Shown: positions 50,821 through 64,000 of the stretch, piece by piece
How positions within the stretch are numbered: position 1 is the stretch's first letter
Layout of the letters: each line of letters opens with the position of its first letter
DNA from: Melieria omissa
Taxonomy: Eukaryota; Arthropoda; Insecta; Diptera; Ulidiidae
Direction: 5' to 3'
DNA length: 64,000 nucleotides
Assembly (NCBI GenBank): GCA_963971225.1
Contig: CAXARI010000103.1
Coordinates: 74,245 to 138,244, forward strand
Made by a program: the position numbers and the translations under genes
Notes under the pieces: generated by a model
Told to the model about the DNA's origin: nothing
What the model saw: only the letters and a program-made list of their open reading frames with translations
The model's database searches: none

Positions 50821-53800
50821 ATTAATTTAATTTAATTTAATTTAATTTAATTTAATTTAATTTAATTTAATTTAATTTAATTTAATTTAATTTAATTTAA
50901 TTTAATTTAATTTAATTTAATTTAATTTAATTTAATTTAATTTAATTTAATTTAATTTAATTTAATTTAATTTAATTTAATTTAATTTAATTTAATTTAA
51001 TTTAATTTAATTTAATTTAATTTAATTTAATTTAATTTAATTTAATTTAATTTAATTTAATTTAATTTAATTTAATTTAATTTAATTTAATTTAATTTAA
51101 TTTAATTTAATTTAATTTAATTTAATTTAATTTAATTTAATTTAATTTAATTTAATTTAATTTAATTTAATTTAATTTAATTTAATTTAATTTAATTTAA
51201 TTTAATTTAATTTAATTTAATTTAATTTAATTTAATTTAATTTAATTTAATTTAATTTAATTTAATTTAATTTAATTTAATTTAATTTAATTTAATTTAA
51301 TTTAATTTAATTTAATTTAATTTAATTTAATTTAATTTAATTTAATTTAATTTAATTTAATTTAATTTAATTTAATTTAATTTAATTTAATTTAATTTAA
51401 TTTAATTTAATTTAATTTAATTTAATTTAATTTAATTTAATTTAATTTAATTTAATTTAATTTAATTTAATTTAATTTAATTTAATTTAATTTAATTTAA
51501 TTTAATTTAATTTAATTTAATTTAATTTAATTTAATTTAATTTAATTTAATTTAATTTAATTTAATTTAATTTAATTTAATTTAATTTAATTTAATTTAA
51601 TTTAATTTAATTTAATTTAATTTAATTTAATTTAATTTAATTTAATTTAATTTAATTTAATTTAATTTAATTTAATTTAATTTAATTTAATTTAATTTAA
51701 TTTAATTTAATTTAATTTAATTTAATTTAATTTAATTTAATTTAATTTAATTTAATTTAATTTAATTTAATTTAATTTAATTTAATTTAATTTAATTTAA
51801 TTTAATTTAATTTAATTTAATTTAATTTAATTTAATTTAATTTAATTTAATTTAATTTAATTTAATTTAATTTAATTTAATTTAATTTAATTTAATTTAA
51901 TTTAATTTAATTTAATTTAATTTAATTTAATTTAATTTAATTTAATTTAATTTAATTTAATTTAATTTAATTTAATTTAATTTAATTTAATTTAATTTAA
52001 TTTAATTTAATTTAATTTAATTTAATTTAATTTAATTTAATTTAATTTAATTTAATTTAATTTAATTTAATTTAATTTAATTTAATTTAATTTAATTTAA
52101 TTTAATTTAATTTAATTTAATTTAATTTAATTTAATTTAATTTAATTTAATTTAATTTAATTTAATTTAATTTAATTTAATTTAATTTAATTTAATTTAA
52201 TTTAATTTAATTTAATTTAATTTAATTTAATTTAATTTAATTTAATTTAATTTAATTTAATTTAATTTAATTTAATTTAATTTAATTTAATTTAATTTAA
52301 TTTAATTTAATTTAATTTAATTTAATTTAATTTAATTTAATTTAATTTAATTTAATTTAATTTAATTTAATTTAATTTAATTTAATTTAATTTAATTTAA
52401 TTTAATTTAATTTAATTTAATTTAATTTAATTTAATTTAATTTAATTTAATTTAATTTAATTTAATTTAATTTAATTTAATTTAATTTAATTTAATTTAA
52501 TTTAATTTAATTTAATTTAATTTAATTTAATTTAATTTAATTTAATTTAATTTAATTTAATTTAATTTAATTTAATTTAATTTAATTTAATTTAATTTAA
52601 TTTAATTTAATTTAATTTAATTTAATTTAATTTAATTTAATTTAATTTAATTTAATTTAATTTAATTTAATTTAATTTAATTTAATTTAATTTAATTTAA
52701 TTTAATTTAATTTAATTTAATTTAATTTAATTTAATTTAATTTAATTTAATTTAATTTAATTTAATTTAATTTAATTTAATTTAATTTAATTTAATTTAA
52801 TTTAATTTAATTTAATTTAATTTAATTTAATTTAATTTAATTTAATTTAATTTAATTTAATTTAATTTAATTTAATTTAATTTAATTTAATTTAATTTAA
52901 TTTAATTTAATTTAATTTAATTTAATTTAATTTAATTTAATTTAATTTAATTTAATTTAATTTAATTTAATTTAATTTAATTTAATTTAATTTAATTTAA
53001 TTTAATTTAATTTAATTTAATTTAATTTAATTTAATTTAATTTAATTTAATTTAATTTAATTTAATTTAATTTAATTTAATTTAATTTAATTTAATTTAA
53101 TTTAATTTAATTTAATTTAATTTAATTTAATTTAATTTAATTTAATTTAATTTAATTTAATTTAATTTAATTTAATTTAATTTAATTTAATTTAATTTAA
53201 TTTAATTTAATTTAATTTAATTTAATTTAATTTAATTTAATTTAATTTAATTTAATTTAATTTAATTTAATTTAATTTAATTTAATTTAATTTAATTTAA
53301 TTTAATTTAATTTAATTTAATTTAATTTAATTTAATTTAATTTAATTTAATTTAATTTAATTTAATTTAATTTAATTTAATTTAATTTAATTTAATTTAA
53401 TTTAATTTAATTTAATTTAATTTAATTTAATTTAATTTAATTTAATTTAATTTAATTTAATTTAATTTAATTTAATTTAATTTAATTTAATTTAATTTAA
53501 TTTAATTTAATTTAATTTAATTTAATTTAATTTAATTTAATTTAATTTAATTTAATTTAATTTAATTTAATTTAATTTAATTTAATTTAATTTAATTTAA
53601 TTTAATTTAATTTAATTTAATTTAATTTAATTTAATTTAATTTAATTTAATTTAATTTAATTTAATTTAATTTAATTTAATTTAATTTAATTTAATTTAA
53701 TTTAATTTAATTTAATTTAATTTAATTTAATTTAATTTAATTTAATTTAATTTAATTTAATTTAATTTAATTTAATTTAATTTAATTTAATTTAATTTAA

Positions 53801-56800
53801 TTTAATTTAATTTAATTTAATTTAATTTAATTTAATTTAATTTAATTTAATTTAATTTAATTTAATTTAATTTAATTTAATTTAATTTAATTTAATTTAA
53901 TTTAATTTAATTTAATTTAATTTAATTTAATTTAATTTAATTTAATTTAATTTAATTTAATTTAATTTAATTTAATTTAATTTAATTTAATTTAATTTAA
54001 TTTAATTTAATTTAATTTAATTTAATTTAATTTAATTTAATTTAATTTAATTTAATTTAATTTAATTTAATTTAATTTAATTTAATTTAATTTAATTTAA
54101 TTTAATTTAATTTAATTTAATTTAATTTAATTTAATTTAATTTAATTTAATTTAATTTAATTTAATTTAATTTAATTTAATTTAATTTAATTTAATTTAA
54201 TTTAATTTAATTTAATTTAATTTAATTTAATTTAATTTAATTTAATTTAATTTAATTTAATTTAATTTAATTTAATTTAATTTAATTTAATTTAATTTAA
54301 TTTAATTTAATTTAATTTAATTTAATTTAATTTAATTTAATTTAATTTAATTTAATTTAATTTAATTTAATTTAATTTAATTTAATTTAATTTAATTTAA
54401 TTTAATTTAATTTAATTTAATTTAATTTAATTTAATTTAATTTAATTTAATTTAATTTAATTTAATTTAATTTAATTTAATTTAATTTAATTTAATTTAA
54501 TTTAATTTAATTTAATTTAATTTAATTTAATTTAATTTAATTTAATTTAATTTAATTTAATTTAATTTAATTTAATTTAATTTAATTTAATTTAATTTAA
54601 TTTAATTTAATTTAATTTAATTTAATTTAATTTAATTTAATTTAATTTAATTTAATTTAATTTAATTTAATTTAATTTAATTTAATTTAATTTAATTTAA
54701 TTTAATTTAATTTAATTTAATTTAATTTAATTTAATTTAATTTAATTTAATTTAATTTAATTTAATTTAATTTAATTTAATTTAATTTAATTTAATTTAA
54801 TTTAATTTAATTTAATTTAATTTAATTTAATTTAATTTAATTTAATTTAATTTAATTTAATTTAATTTAATTTAATTTAATTTAATTTAATTTAATTTAA
54901 TTTAATTTAATTTAATTTAATTTAATTTAATTTAATTTAATTTAATTTAATTTAATTTAATTTAATTTAATTTAATTTAATTTAATTTAATTTAATTTAA
55001 TTTAATTTAATTTAATTTAATTTAATTTAATTTAATTTAATTTAATTTAATTTAATTTAATTTAATTTAATTTAATTTAATTTAATTTAATTTAATTTAA
55101 TTTAATTTAATTTAATTTAATTTAATTTAATTTAATTTAATTTAATTTAATTTAATTTAATTTAATTTAATTTAATTTAATTTAATTTAATTTAATTTAA
55201 TTTAATTTAATTTAATTTAATTTAATTTAATTTAATTTAATTTAATTTAATTTAATTTAATTTAATTTAATTTAATTTAATTTAATTTAATTTAATTTAA
55301 TTTAATTTAATTTAATTTAATTTAATTTAATTTAATTTAATTTAATTTAATTTAATTTAATTTAATTTAATTTAATTTAATTTAATTTAATTTAATTTAA
55401 TTTAATTTAATTTAATTTAATTTAATTTAATTTAATTTAATTTAATTTAATTTAATTTAATTTAATTTAATTTAATTTAATTTAATTTAATTTAATTTAA
55501 TTTAATTTAATTTAATTTAATTTAATTTAATTTAATTTAATTTAATTTAATTTAATTTAATTTAATTTAATTTAATTTAATTTAATTTAATTTAATTTAA
55601 TTTAATTTAATTTAATTTAATTTAATTTAATTTAATTTAATTTAATTTAATTTAATTTAATTTAATTTAATTTAATTTAATTTAATTTAATTTAATTTAA
55701 TTTAATTTAATTTAATTTAATTTAATTTAATTTAATTTAATTTAATTTAATTTAATTTAATTTAATTTAATTTAATTTAATTTAATTTAATTTAATTTAA
55801 TTTAATTTAATTTAATTTAATTTAATTTAATTTAATTTAATTTAATTTAATTTAATTTAATTTAATTTAATTTAATTTAATTTAATTTAATTTAATTTAA
55901 TTTAATTTAATTTAATTTAATTTAATTTAATTTAATTTAATTTAATTTAATTTAATTTAATTTAATTTAATTTAATTTAATTTAATTTAATTTAATTTAA
56001 TTTAATTTAATTTAATTTAATTTAATTTAATTTAATTTAATTTAATTTAATTTAATTTAATTTAATTTAATTTAATTTAATTTAATTTAATTTAATTTAA
56101 TTTAATTTAATTTAATTTAATTTAATTTAATTTAATTTAATTTAATTTAATTTAATTTAATTTAATTTAATTTAATTTAATTTAATTTAATTTAATTTAA
56201 TTTAATTTAATTTAATTTAATTTAATTTAATTTAATTTAATTTAATTTAATTTAATTTAATTTAATTTAATTTAATTTAATTTAATTTAATTTAATTTAA
56301 TTTAATTTAATTTAATTTAATTTAATTTAATTTAATTTAATTTAATTTAATTTAATTTAATTTAATTTAATTTAATTTAATTTAATTTAATTTAATTTAA
56401 TTTAATTTAATTTAATTTAATTTAATTTAATTTAATTTAATTTAATTTAATTTAATTTAATTTAATTTAATTTAATTTAATTTAATTTAATTTAATTTAA
56501 TTTAATTTAATTTAATTTAATTTAATTTAATTTAATTTAATTTAATTTAATTTAATTTAATTTAATTTAATTTAATTTAATTTAATTTAATTTAATTTAA
56601 TTTAATTTAATTTAATTTAATTTAATTTAATTTAATTTAATTTAATTTAATTTAATTTAATTTAATTTAATTTAATTTAATTTAATTTAATTTAATTTAA
56701 TTTAATTTAATTTAATTTAATTTAATTTAATTTAATTTAATTTAATTTAATTTAATTTAATTTAATTTAATTTAATTTAATTTAATTTAATTTAATTTAA

Positions 56801-59800
56801 TTTAATTTAATTTAATTTAATTTAATTTAATTTAATTTAATTTAATTTAATTTAATTTAATTTAATTTAATTTAATTTAATTTAATTTAATTTAATTTAA
56901 TTTAATTTAATTTAATTTAATTTAATTTAATTTAATTTAATTTAATTTAATTTAATTTAATTTAATTTAATTTAATTTAATTTAATTTAATTTAATTTAA
57001 TTTAATTTAATTTAATTTAATTTAATTTAATTTAATTTAATTTAATTTAATTTAATTTAATTTAATTTAATTTAATTTAATTTAATTTAATTTAATTTAA
57101 TTTAATTTAATTTAATTTAATTTAATTTAATTTAATTTAATTTAATTTAATTTAATTTAATTTAATTTAATTTAATTTAATTTAATTTAATTTAATTTAA
57201 TTTAATTTAATTTAATTTAATTTAATTTAATTTAATTTAATTTAATTTAATTTAATTTAATTTAATTTAATTTAATTTAATTTAATTTAATTTAATTTAA
57301 TTTAATTTAATTTAATTTAATTTAATTTAATTTAATTTAATTTAATTAATTTAATTTAATTTAATTTAATTTAATTTAATTTAATTTAATTTAATTTAAT
57401 TTAATTTAATTTAATTTAATTTAATTTAATTTAATTTAATTTAATTTAATTTAATTTAATTTAATTTAATTTAATTTAATTTAATTTAATTTAATTTAAT
57501 TTAATTTTAATTTAATTTAATTTAATTTAATTTAATTTAATTTAATTTAATTTAATTTAATTTAATTTAATTTAATTTAATTTAATTTAATTTAATTTAA
57601 TTAATTTAATTTAATTTAATTTAATTTAATTTAATTTAATTTAATTTAATTTAATTTAATTTAATTTAATTTAATTTAATTTAATTTAATTTAATTTAAT
57701 TTAATTTAATTTAATTTAATTTAATTTAATTTAATTTTAATTTAATTTAATTTAATTTAATTTAATTTAATTTAATTTAATTTAATTTAATTTAATTTAA
57801 TTTAATTTAATTTAATTTAATTTAATTTAATTTAATTTAATTTAATTTAATTTAATTTAATTTAATTTAATTTAATTTATTTAATTTAATTTAATTTAAT
57901 TTAATTTAATTTAATTTAATTTAATTTAATTTAATTTAATTTAATTTAATTTAATTTAATTTAATTTAATTTAATTTAATTTAATTTAATTTAATTTTAA
58001 TTTAATTTAATTTAATTTAATTTAATTTAATTTAATTTAATTTAATTTAATTTAATTTAATTTAATTTAATTTAATTTAATTTAATTTAATTTAATTTAA
58101 TTTAATTTAATTTAATTTAATTTAATTTAATTTAATTTAATTTAATTTAATTTAATTAATTAATTTAATTTAATTTAATTTAATTTAATTTAATTTAATT
58201 TAATTTAATTTAATTTAATTTAATTTAATTTAATTTAATTTAATTTAATTTAATTTAATTTAATTTAATTTAATTTAATTTAATTTAATTTAATTTAATT
58301 TAATTTAATTTAATTTAATTTAATTTAATTTAATTTAATTTAATTTAATTTAATTTAATTTAATTTAATTAATTTAATTTAATTTAATTTAATTTAATTT
58401 AATTTAATTTAATTTAATTTAATTTAATTTAATTTAATTTAATTTAATTTAATTTAATTTAATTTAATTTAATTTAATTTAATTTAATTTAATTTAATTT
58501 AATTTAATTTAATTTAATTTAATTTAATTTAATTTAATTTAATTTAATTTAATTTAATTTAATTTAATTTAATTTAATTTAATTTAATTTAATTTAATTT
58601 AATTTAATTTAATTTAATTTAATTTAATTTAATTTAATTTAATTTAATTTAATTTAATTTAATTAATTTAATTTAATTTAATTTAATTTAATTTAATTTA
58701 ATTTAATTTAATTTAATTTAATTTAATTTAATTAATTTAATTTAATTTAATTTAATTTAATTTAATTTAATTTAATTTAATTTAATTTAATTTAATTTAA
58801 TTTAATTTAATTTAATTTAATTTAATTTAATTAATTTAATTTAATTTAATTTAATTTAATTTAATTTAATTTAATTTAATTTAATTTAATTTAATTTAAT
58901 TAATTTAATTAATTTAATTTAATTTAATTTAATTTAATTTAATTTAATTTAATTTAATTTAATTTAATTTAATTTAATTTAATTTAATTTAATTTAATTT
59001 AATTTAATTTAATTTAATTTAATTTTAATTTAATTTAATTTAATTTAATTTAATTTAATTTAATTTAATTTAATTTAATTTAATTTAATTTAATTTAATT
59101 TAATTTAATTTAATTTTTAATTTAATTTAATTTAATTTAATTTAATTTAATTTAATTTAATTTAATTTAATTTAATTTAATTTAATTTAATTTAATTTAA
59201 TTTAATTTAATTTAATTTAATTTAATTTAATTTAATTTAATTTAATTTAATTTAATTTAATTTAATTTAATTTAATTTAATTTAATTTAATTTAATTTAA
59301 TTTAATTTAATTTAATTTAATTTAATTTAATTTAATTTAATTTAATTTAATTTAATTTAATTTAATTTAATTTAATTTAATTTAATTTAATTTAATTTAA
59401 TTTAATTTAATTTAATTTAATTTAATTTAATTAATTTAATTTAATTTAATTTAATTTAATTTAATTTAATTTAATTTATTTAATTTAATTTAATTTAATT
59501 TAATTTAATTTAATTTAATTTAATTTAATTTAATTTAATTTAATTTAATTTAATTAATTTAATTTAATTTAATTTAATTTAATTTAATTTAATTTAATTT
59601 AATTTAATTTAATTTAATTTTAATTAATTTAATTTAATTTAATTTAATTTAATTTAATTTAATTTAATTTAATTTAATTTAATTTAATTTAATTTAATTT
59701 AATTTAATTTAATTTAATTTAATTTAATTTAATTTAATTTAATTTAATTTAATTTAATTTAATTTAATTTAATTTAATTTAATTTAATTTAATTTAATTT

Positions 59801-61426
59801 AATTTAATTTAATTTAATTTAATTTAATTTAATTTAATTTAATTTAATTTAATTTAATTTAATTTAATTTAATTTAATTTAATTTAATTTAATTTAATTT
59901 AATTTAATTTAATTTAATTTATTTAATTTAATTTAATTTAATTTAATTTAATTTAATTTAATTAATTTAATTTAATTTAATTTAATTTAATTTAATTTAA
60001 TTTAATTTAATTAATTTAATTTAATTTAATTTAATTTAATTTATTTAATTTAATTTAATTTAATTTAATTTAATTTAATTTAATTTAATTTAATTTAATT
60101 TAATTTAATTTAATTTAATTTAATTTAATTTAATTTAATTTAATTTAATTTAATTTAATTTAATTTAATTTAATTTAATTTAATTTAATTTAATTTAATT
60201 TAATTTAATTTAATTTAATTTAATTTAATTTAATTTAATTTAATTTAATTTAATTTAATTTAATTTAATTTAATTTAATTTAATTTAATTTAATTTAATT
60301 TAATTTAATTTAATTTAATTTAATTTAATTTAATTTAATTTAATTTAATTTAATTTAATTTAATTTAATTTAATTTAATTTAATTTAATTTAATTTAATT
60401 TAATTTAATTTAATTTAATTTAATTTAATTTAATTTAATTTAATTTAATTTAATTTAATTTAATTTAATTTAATTTAATTTAATTTAATTTAATTTAATT
60501 TAATTTAATTTAATTTAATTTAATTTAATTTAATTTAATTTAATTTAATTTAATTTAATTTAATTTAATTTAATTTAATTTAATTTAATTTAATTTAATT
60601 TAATTTAATTTAATTTAATTTAATTTAATTTAATTTAATTTAATTTAATTTAATTTAATTTAATTTAATTTAATTTAATTTAATTTAATTTAATTTAATT
60701 TAATTAATTTAATTTAATTTAATTTAATTTAATTTAATTTAATTTAATTTAATTTAATTTAATTTAATTTAATTTAATTTAATTTAATTTAATTTAATTT
60801 AATTTAATTTAATTTTAATTTAATTTAATTTAATTTAATTTAATTTAATTTAATTTAATTTAATTTAATTTAATTTAATTAATTTAATTTAATTTAATTT
60901 AATTTAATTTAATTTAATTTAATTTAATTTAATTTAATTTAATTTAATTTAATTTAATTTAATTTAATTTAATTTAATTTAATTTAATTTAATTTAATTT
61001 AATTTAATTTAATTTAATTTAATTTAATTTAATTTAATTTAATTTAATTTAATTTAATTTAATTTAATTTAATTTAATTTAATTTAATTTAATTTTAATT
61101 TAATTTTAATTTAATTTAATTTAATTTAATTTAATTTAATTTAATTTAATTTTAATTTAATTTAATTTAATTTAATTTAATTTAATTTAATTTAATTTAA
61201 TTTAATTTAATTTAATTTAATTTAATTTAATTTAATTTAATTTAATTTAATTTAATTTAATTTAATTTAATTTAATTTAATTTAATTTAATTTAATTTAA
61301 TTTAATTTAATTTAATTTAATTTAATTTAATTTAATTTAATTTAATTTAATTTAATTTAATTTAATTTAATTTAATTTAATTTAATTTAATTTAATTTAA
61401 TTTAATTTAATTTAATTTAATTTAAT

Positions 61427-61459
<33 letters not shown>

Positions 61460-64000
61460 ATTTAATTTAATTTAATTTAATTTAATTTAATTTAATTTAA
61501 TTTAATTTAATTTAATTTAATTTAATTTAATTTAATTTAATTTAATTTTAATTTAATTTAATTTAATTTAATTTAATTTAATTTAATTTAATTTAATTTA
61601 ATTTAATTTAATTTAATTTAATTTAATTTAATTTAATTTAATTTAATTTATTTTAATTTAATTTAATTTAATTTAATTTAATTTAATTTAATTTAATTTA
61701 ATTTAATTTAATTTAATTTAATTTAATTTAATTTAATTTAATTTAATTTAATTTAATTTAATTTAATTTAATTTAATTTAATTTAATTTAATTTAATTTC
61801 AATTTAATTTAATTTAATTTAATTTAATTTAATTTAATTTAATTTAATTTAATTTAATTTAATTTAATTTAATTTAATTTAATTTAATTTAATTTAATTT
61901 AATTTAATTTAATTTAATTTAATTTAATTTAATTTAATTTAATTTAATTTAATTTAATTTAATTTAATTTAATTTAATTTAATTTAATTTAATTTAATTT
62001 AATTTTAATTTAATTTAATTTAATTTAATTTAATTTAATTTAATTTAATTTAATTTAATTTAATTTAATTTAATTTAATTTAATTTAATTTAATTTAATT
62101 TAATTTAATTTAATTTAATTTAATTTAATTTAATTTAATTTAATTTAATTTAATTTAATTTAATTTAATTTAATTTAATTTAATTTAATTTAATTTAATT
62201 TAATTTAATTTAATTTAATTTAATTTAATTTAATTAATTTAATTTAATTTAATTTAATTTAATTTAATTTAATTTAATTTAATTTAATTTAATTTAATTT
62301 AATTTAATTTAATTTAATTTAATTTAATTTAATTTAATTTAATTTATTTAATTTAATTTAATTTAATTTAATTTAATTTAATTTAATTTAATTTAATTTA
62401 ATTTAATTTAATTTATTTTAATTTAATTTAATTTAATTTAATTTAATTTAATTTAATTTAATTTAATTTAATTTAATTTAATTTAATTTAATTTAATTTA
62501 ATTTAATTTAATTTAATTTAATTTTAATTTAATTTAATTTAATTTAATTTAATTTAATTTAATTTAATTTAATTTAATTTAATTTAATTTAATTTAATTT
62601 AATTTAATTTAATTTAATTTAATTTAATTTAATTTAATTTAATTTAATTTAATTTAATTTAATTTAATTTAATTTAATTTAATTTAATTTATTTAATTTA
62701 ATTTAATTTAATTAATTTAATTTAATTTAATTTAATTTAATTTAATTTAATTTAATTTAATTTAATTTAATTTAATTTAATTTAATTTAATTTAATTTAA
62801 TTTAATTAATTTAATTTAATTTAATTTAATTTAATTTAATTTAATTTAATTTAATTTAATTTATTTAATTTAATTAATTTAATTTAATTTAATTTAATTT
62901 AATTTAATTTAATTTAATTTAATTTAATTTAATTTAATTTAATTTAATTTAATTTAATTTAATTTAATTTAATTTAATTTAATTAATTTAATTTAATTTA
63001 ATTTAATTTAATTTAATTTAATTTAATTTAATTTAATTTAATTTTAATTTAATTTAATTTAATTTAATTTTAATTTTATTTAATTTAATTTAATTTAATT
63101 TAATTTAATTTTAATTTTAATTTAATTTAATTTAATTTAATTTAATTTAATTTAATTTAATTTAATTTAATTTAATTTAATTTAATTTAATTTAATTTAA
63201 TTTAATTTTAATTTAATTTAATTTAATTTAATTTAATTTAATTTAATTTAATTTAATTTAATTTAATTTAATTTAATTTAATTTAATTTAATTTAATTTA
63301 ATTTAATTTAATTTAATTTAATTTTAATTTAATTTAATTTAATTTAATTTAATTTAATTTAATTTAATTTAATTTAATTTAATTTAATTTAATTTAATTT
63401 AATTTAATTTATTTAATTTATTTATTAATTTAATTTAATTTAATTTAATTTAATTTAATTAATTTAATTTAATTTAATTAATTTAATTTAATTTAATTTA
63501 ATTTAATTTAATTTAATTTAATTTAATTTAATTTAATTTAATTTAATTTAATTTAATTTAATTTAATTTAATTTATAATTTAATTAATTTAATTTAATTT
63601 AATTTATTTAATTTAATTTAATTTAATTTAATTTAATTTAATTTAATTTAATTTAATTTAATTAATTTAATTTAATTTAATTTAATTTAATTTAATTTAA
63701 TTTAATTTAATTTAATTTAATTTAATTTAATTTAATTTATTTAATTTAATTTTAATTTAATTTAATTTAATTTAATTTAATTTAATTTAATTAATTTAAT
63801 TTAATTTAATTTAATTTAATTTAATTTTAATTTAATTTAATTTAATTTAATTTAATTTAATTTAATTTAATTTAATTTAATTTAATTTAATTTAATTTAA
63901 TTTAATTTAAATTTAATTAATTTAATTTAATTTAATTTAATTTAAATTTAATTTAATTAATTTAATTTAATTTAATTTAATTTAATTTAATTTAATTTAA
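50821..64000. repeat. (TTTAA)n satellite, array 2 (at least 13.2 kb, runs off the window)
   Basis: 50,821 to about 57,345 is uninterrupted by eye. After that, one-base losses and gains in the T or A run (TTAA, TTTTAA, TTTA units) appear every 50-300 bases and become dense in the last kilobase. Base substitutions are very rare (a C near 61,800). No other sequence is inserted anywhere in the array. Confidence 0.98.

Noticed and set aside
50821..64000. Telomeric repeat at a chromosome end
   Set aside because: TTTAA is not a known telomere unit, dipterans do not use short telomerase repeats, and the window simply ends inside the array. A satellite block is more likely.

Overview
The window is a transposon graveyard from an insect, most likely a dipteran, and I see no host gene in it. 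The evidence is the mix of elements: an R1-clade LINE, Jockey-superfamily LINEs, Ty3/gypsy and BEL/Pao LTR elements, an errantivirus-like gag behind a tRNA-Ser-type primer site, mariner and Tc1 elements, piggyBac, and a tRNA-derived SINE. The SINE body resembles repeats I remember from tephritid fruit flies (Bactrocera and relatives). That species guess is from memory and untested.

Layout. 1-1 kb: a decayed fragment of an unrecognised protein. 1.0-4.9 kb: a minus-strand R1-clade LINE that lacks its 3' end; its leader runs up to a (TATC)n microsatellite at 4.95-5.15 kb. 5.36-6.32 kb: an internally deleted Tc1-like element with IR/DR-type ends. 7.2-9.4 kb: TTTGCATA-rich DNA carrying an inverted solo gypsy LTR, then a degenerate ~145-bp tandem repeat. 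9.44-17.8 kb: a decayed Ty3/gypsy element of the same LTR family, with tRNA-Leu primer site, SAP-like/coiled-coil Gag, protease, RT, RNase H and integrase. It is split at 13.4-16.0 kb by a 5'-truncated Jockey-type LINE, and its 3' LTR is cut short. Then come a deleted mariner (17.9-18.6 kb), a piggyBac element (18.6-21.0 kb) with a second mariner inside it, LINE A (21.0-23.4 kb), the 3' end of LINE C on the minus strand, and a long-TIR element (from 24.35 kb).

From 15,240 to 25,976 the whole stack is repeated without visible change at 25,988-36,724, a tandem duplication with an 11-bp filler at the joint. Past the second copy the stack can be read to its natural end. The long-TIR element (35,098-36,939, TAA target duplication) sits in a tRNA-derived SINE, the SINE sits in LINE C (34.1-40.1 kb), and LINE C sits in LINE A.

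At 40.1-42.8 kb an LTR with a tRNA-Trp-type primer site leads, through a 73-bp minisatellite of hairpins, into one open 542-codon frame. This frame joins gypsy-like zinc knuckles to BEL/Pao pol with the RT core missing. At 42.9-44.0 kb is the 5' end of an errantivirus-like element (LTR end, primer site, gag). Its gag and 1.3 kb of non-coding DNA are followed by a (TTTAA)n satellite, and this 5,565-bp unit occurs twice. The second satellite array runs from 50,821 past the window end, so about a quarter of the window is one pentanucleotide. Its last 6.6 kb is much less regular than the rest.

Nothing here works as a pathway. The useful information is the order of insertions, the two large duplications, the deletion derivatives and the satellite. 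Both duplications are clean enough that assembly error must be excluded first.
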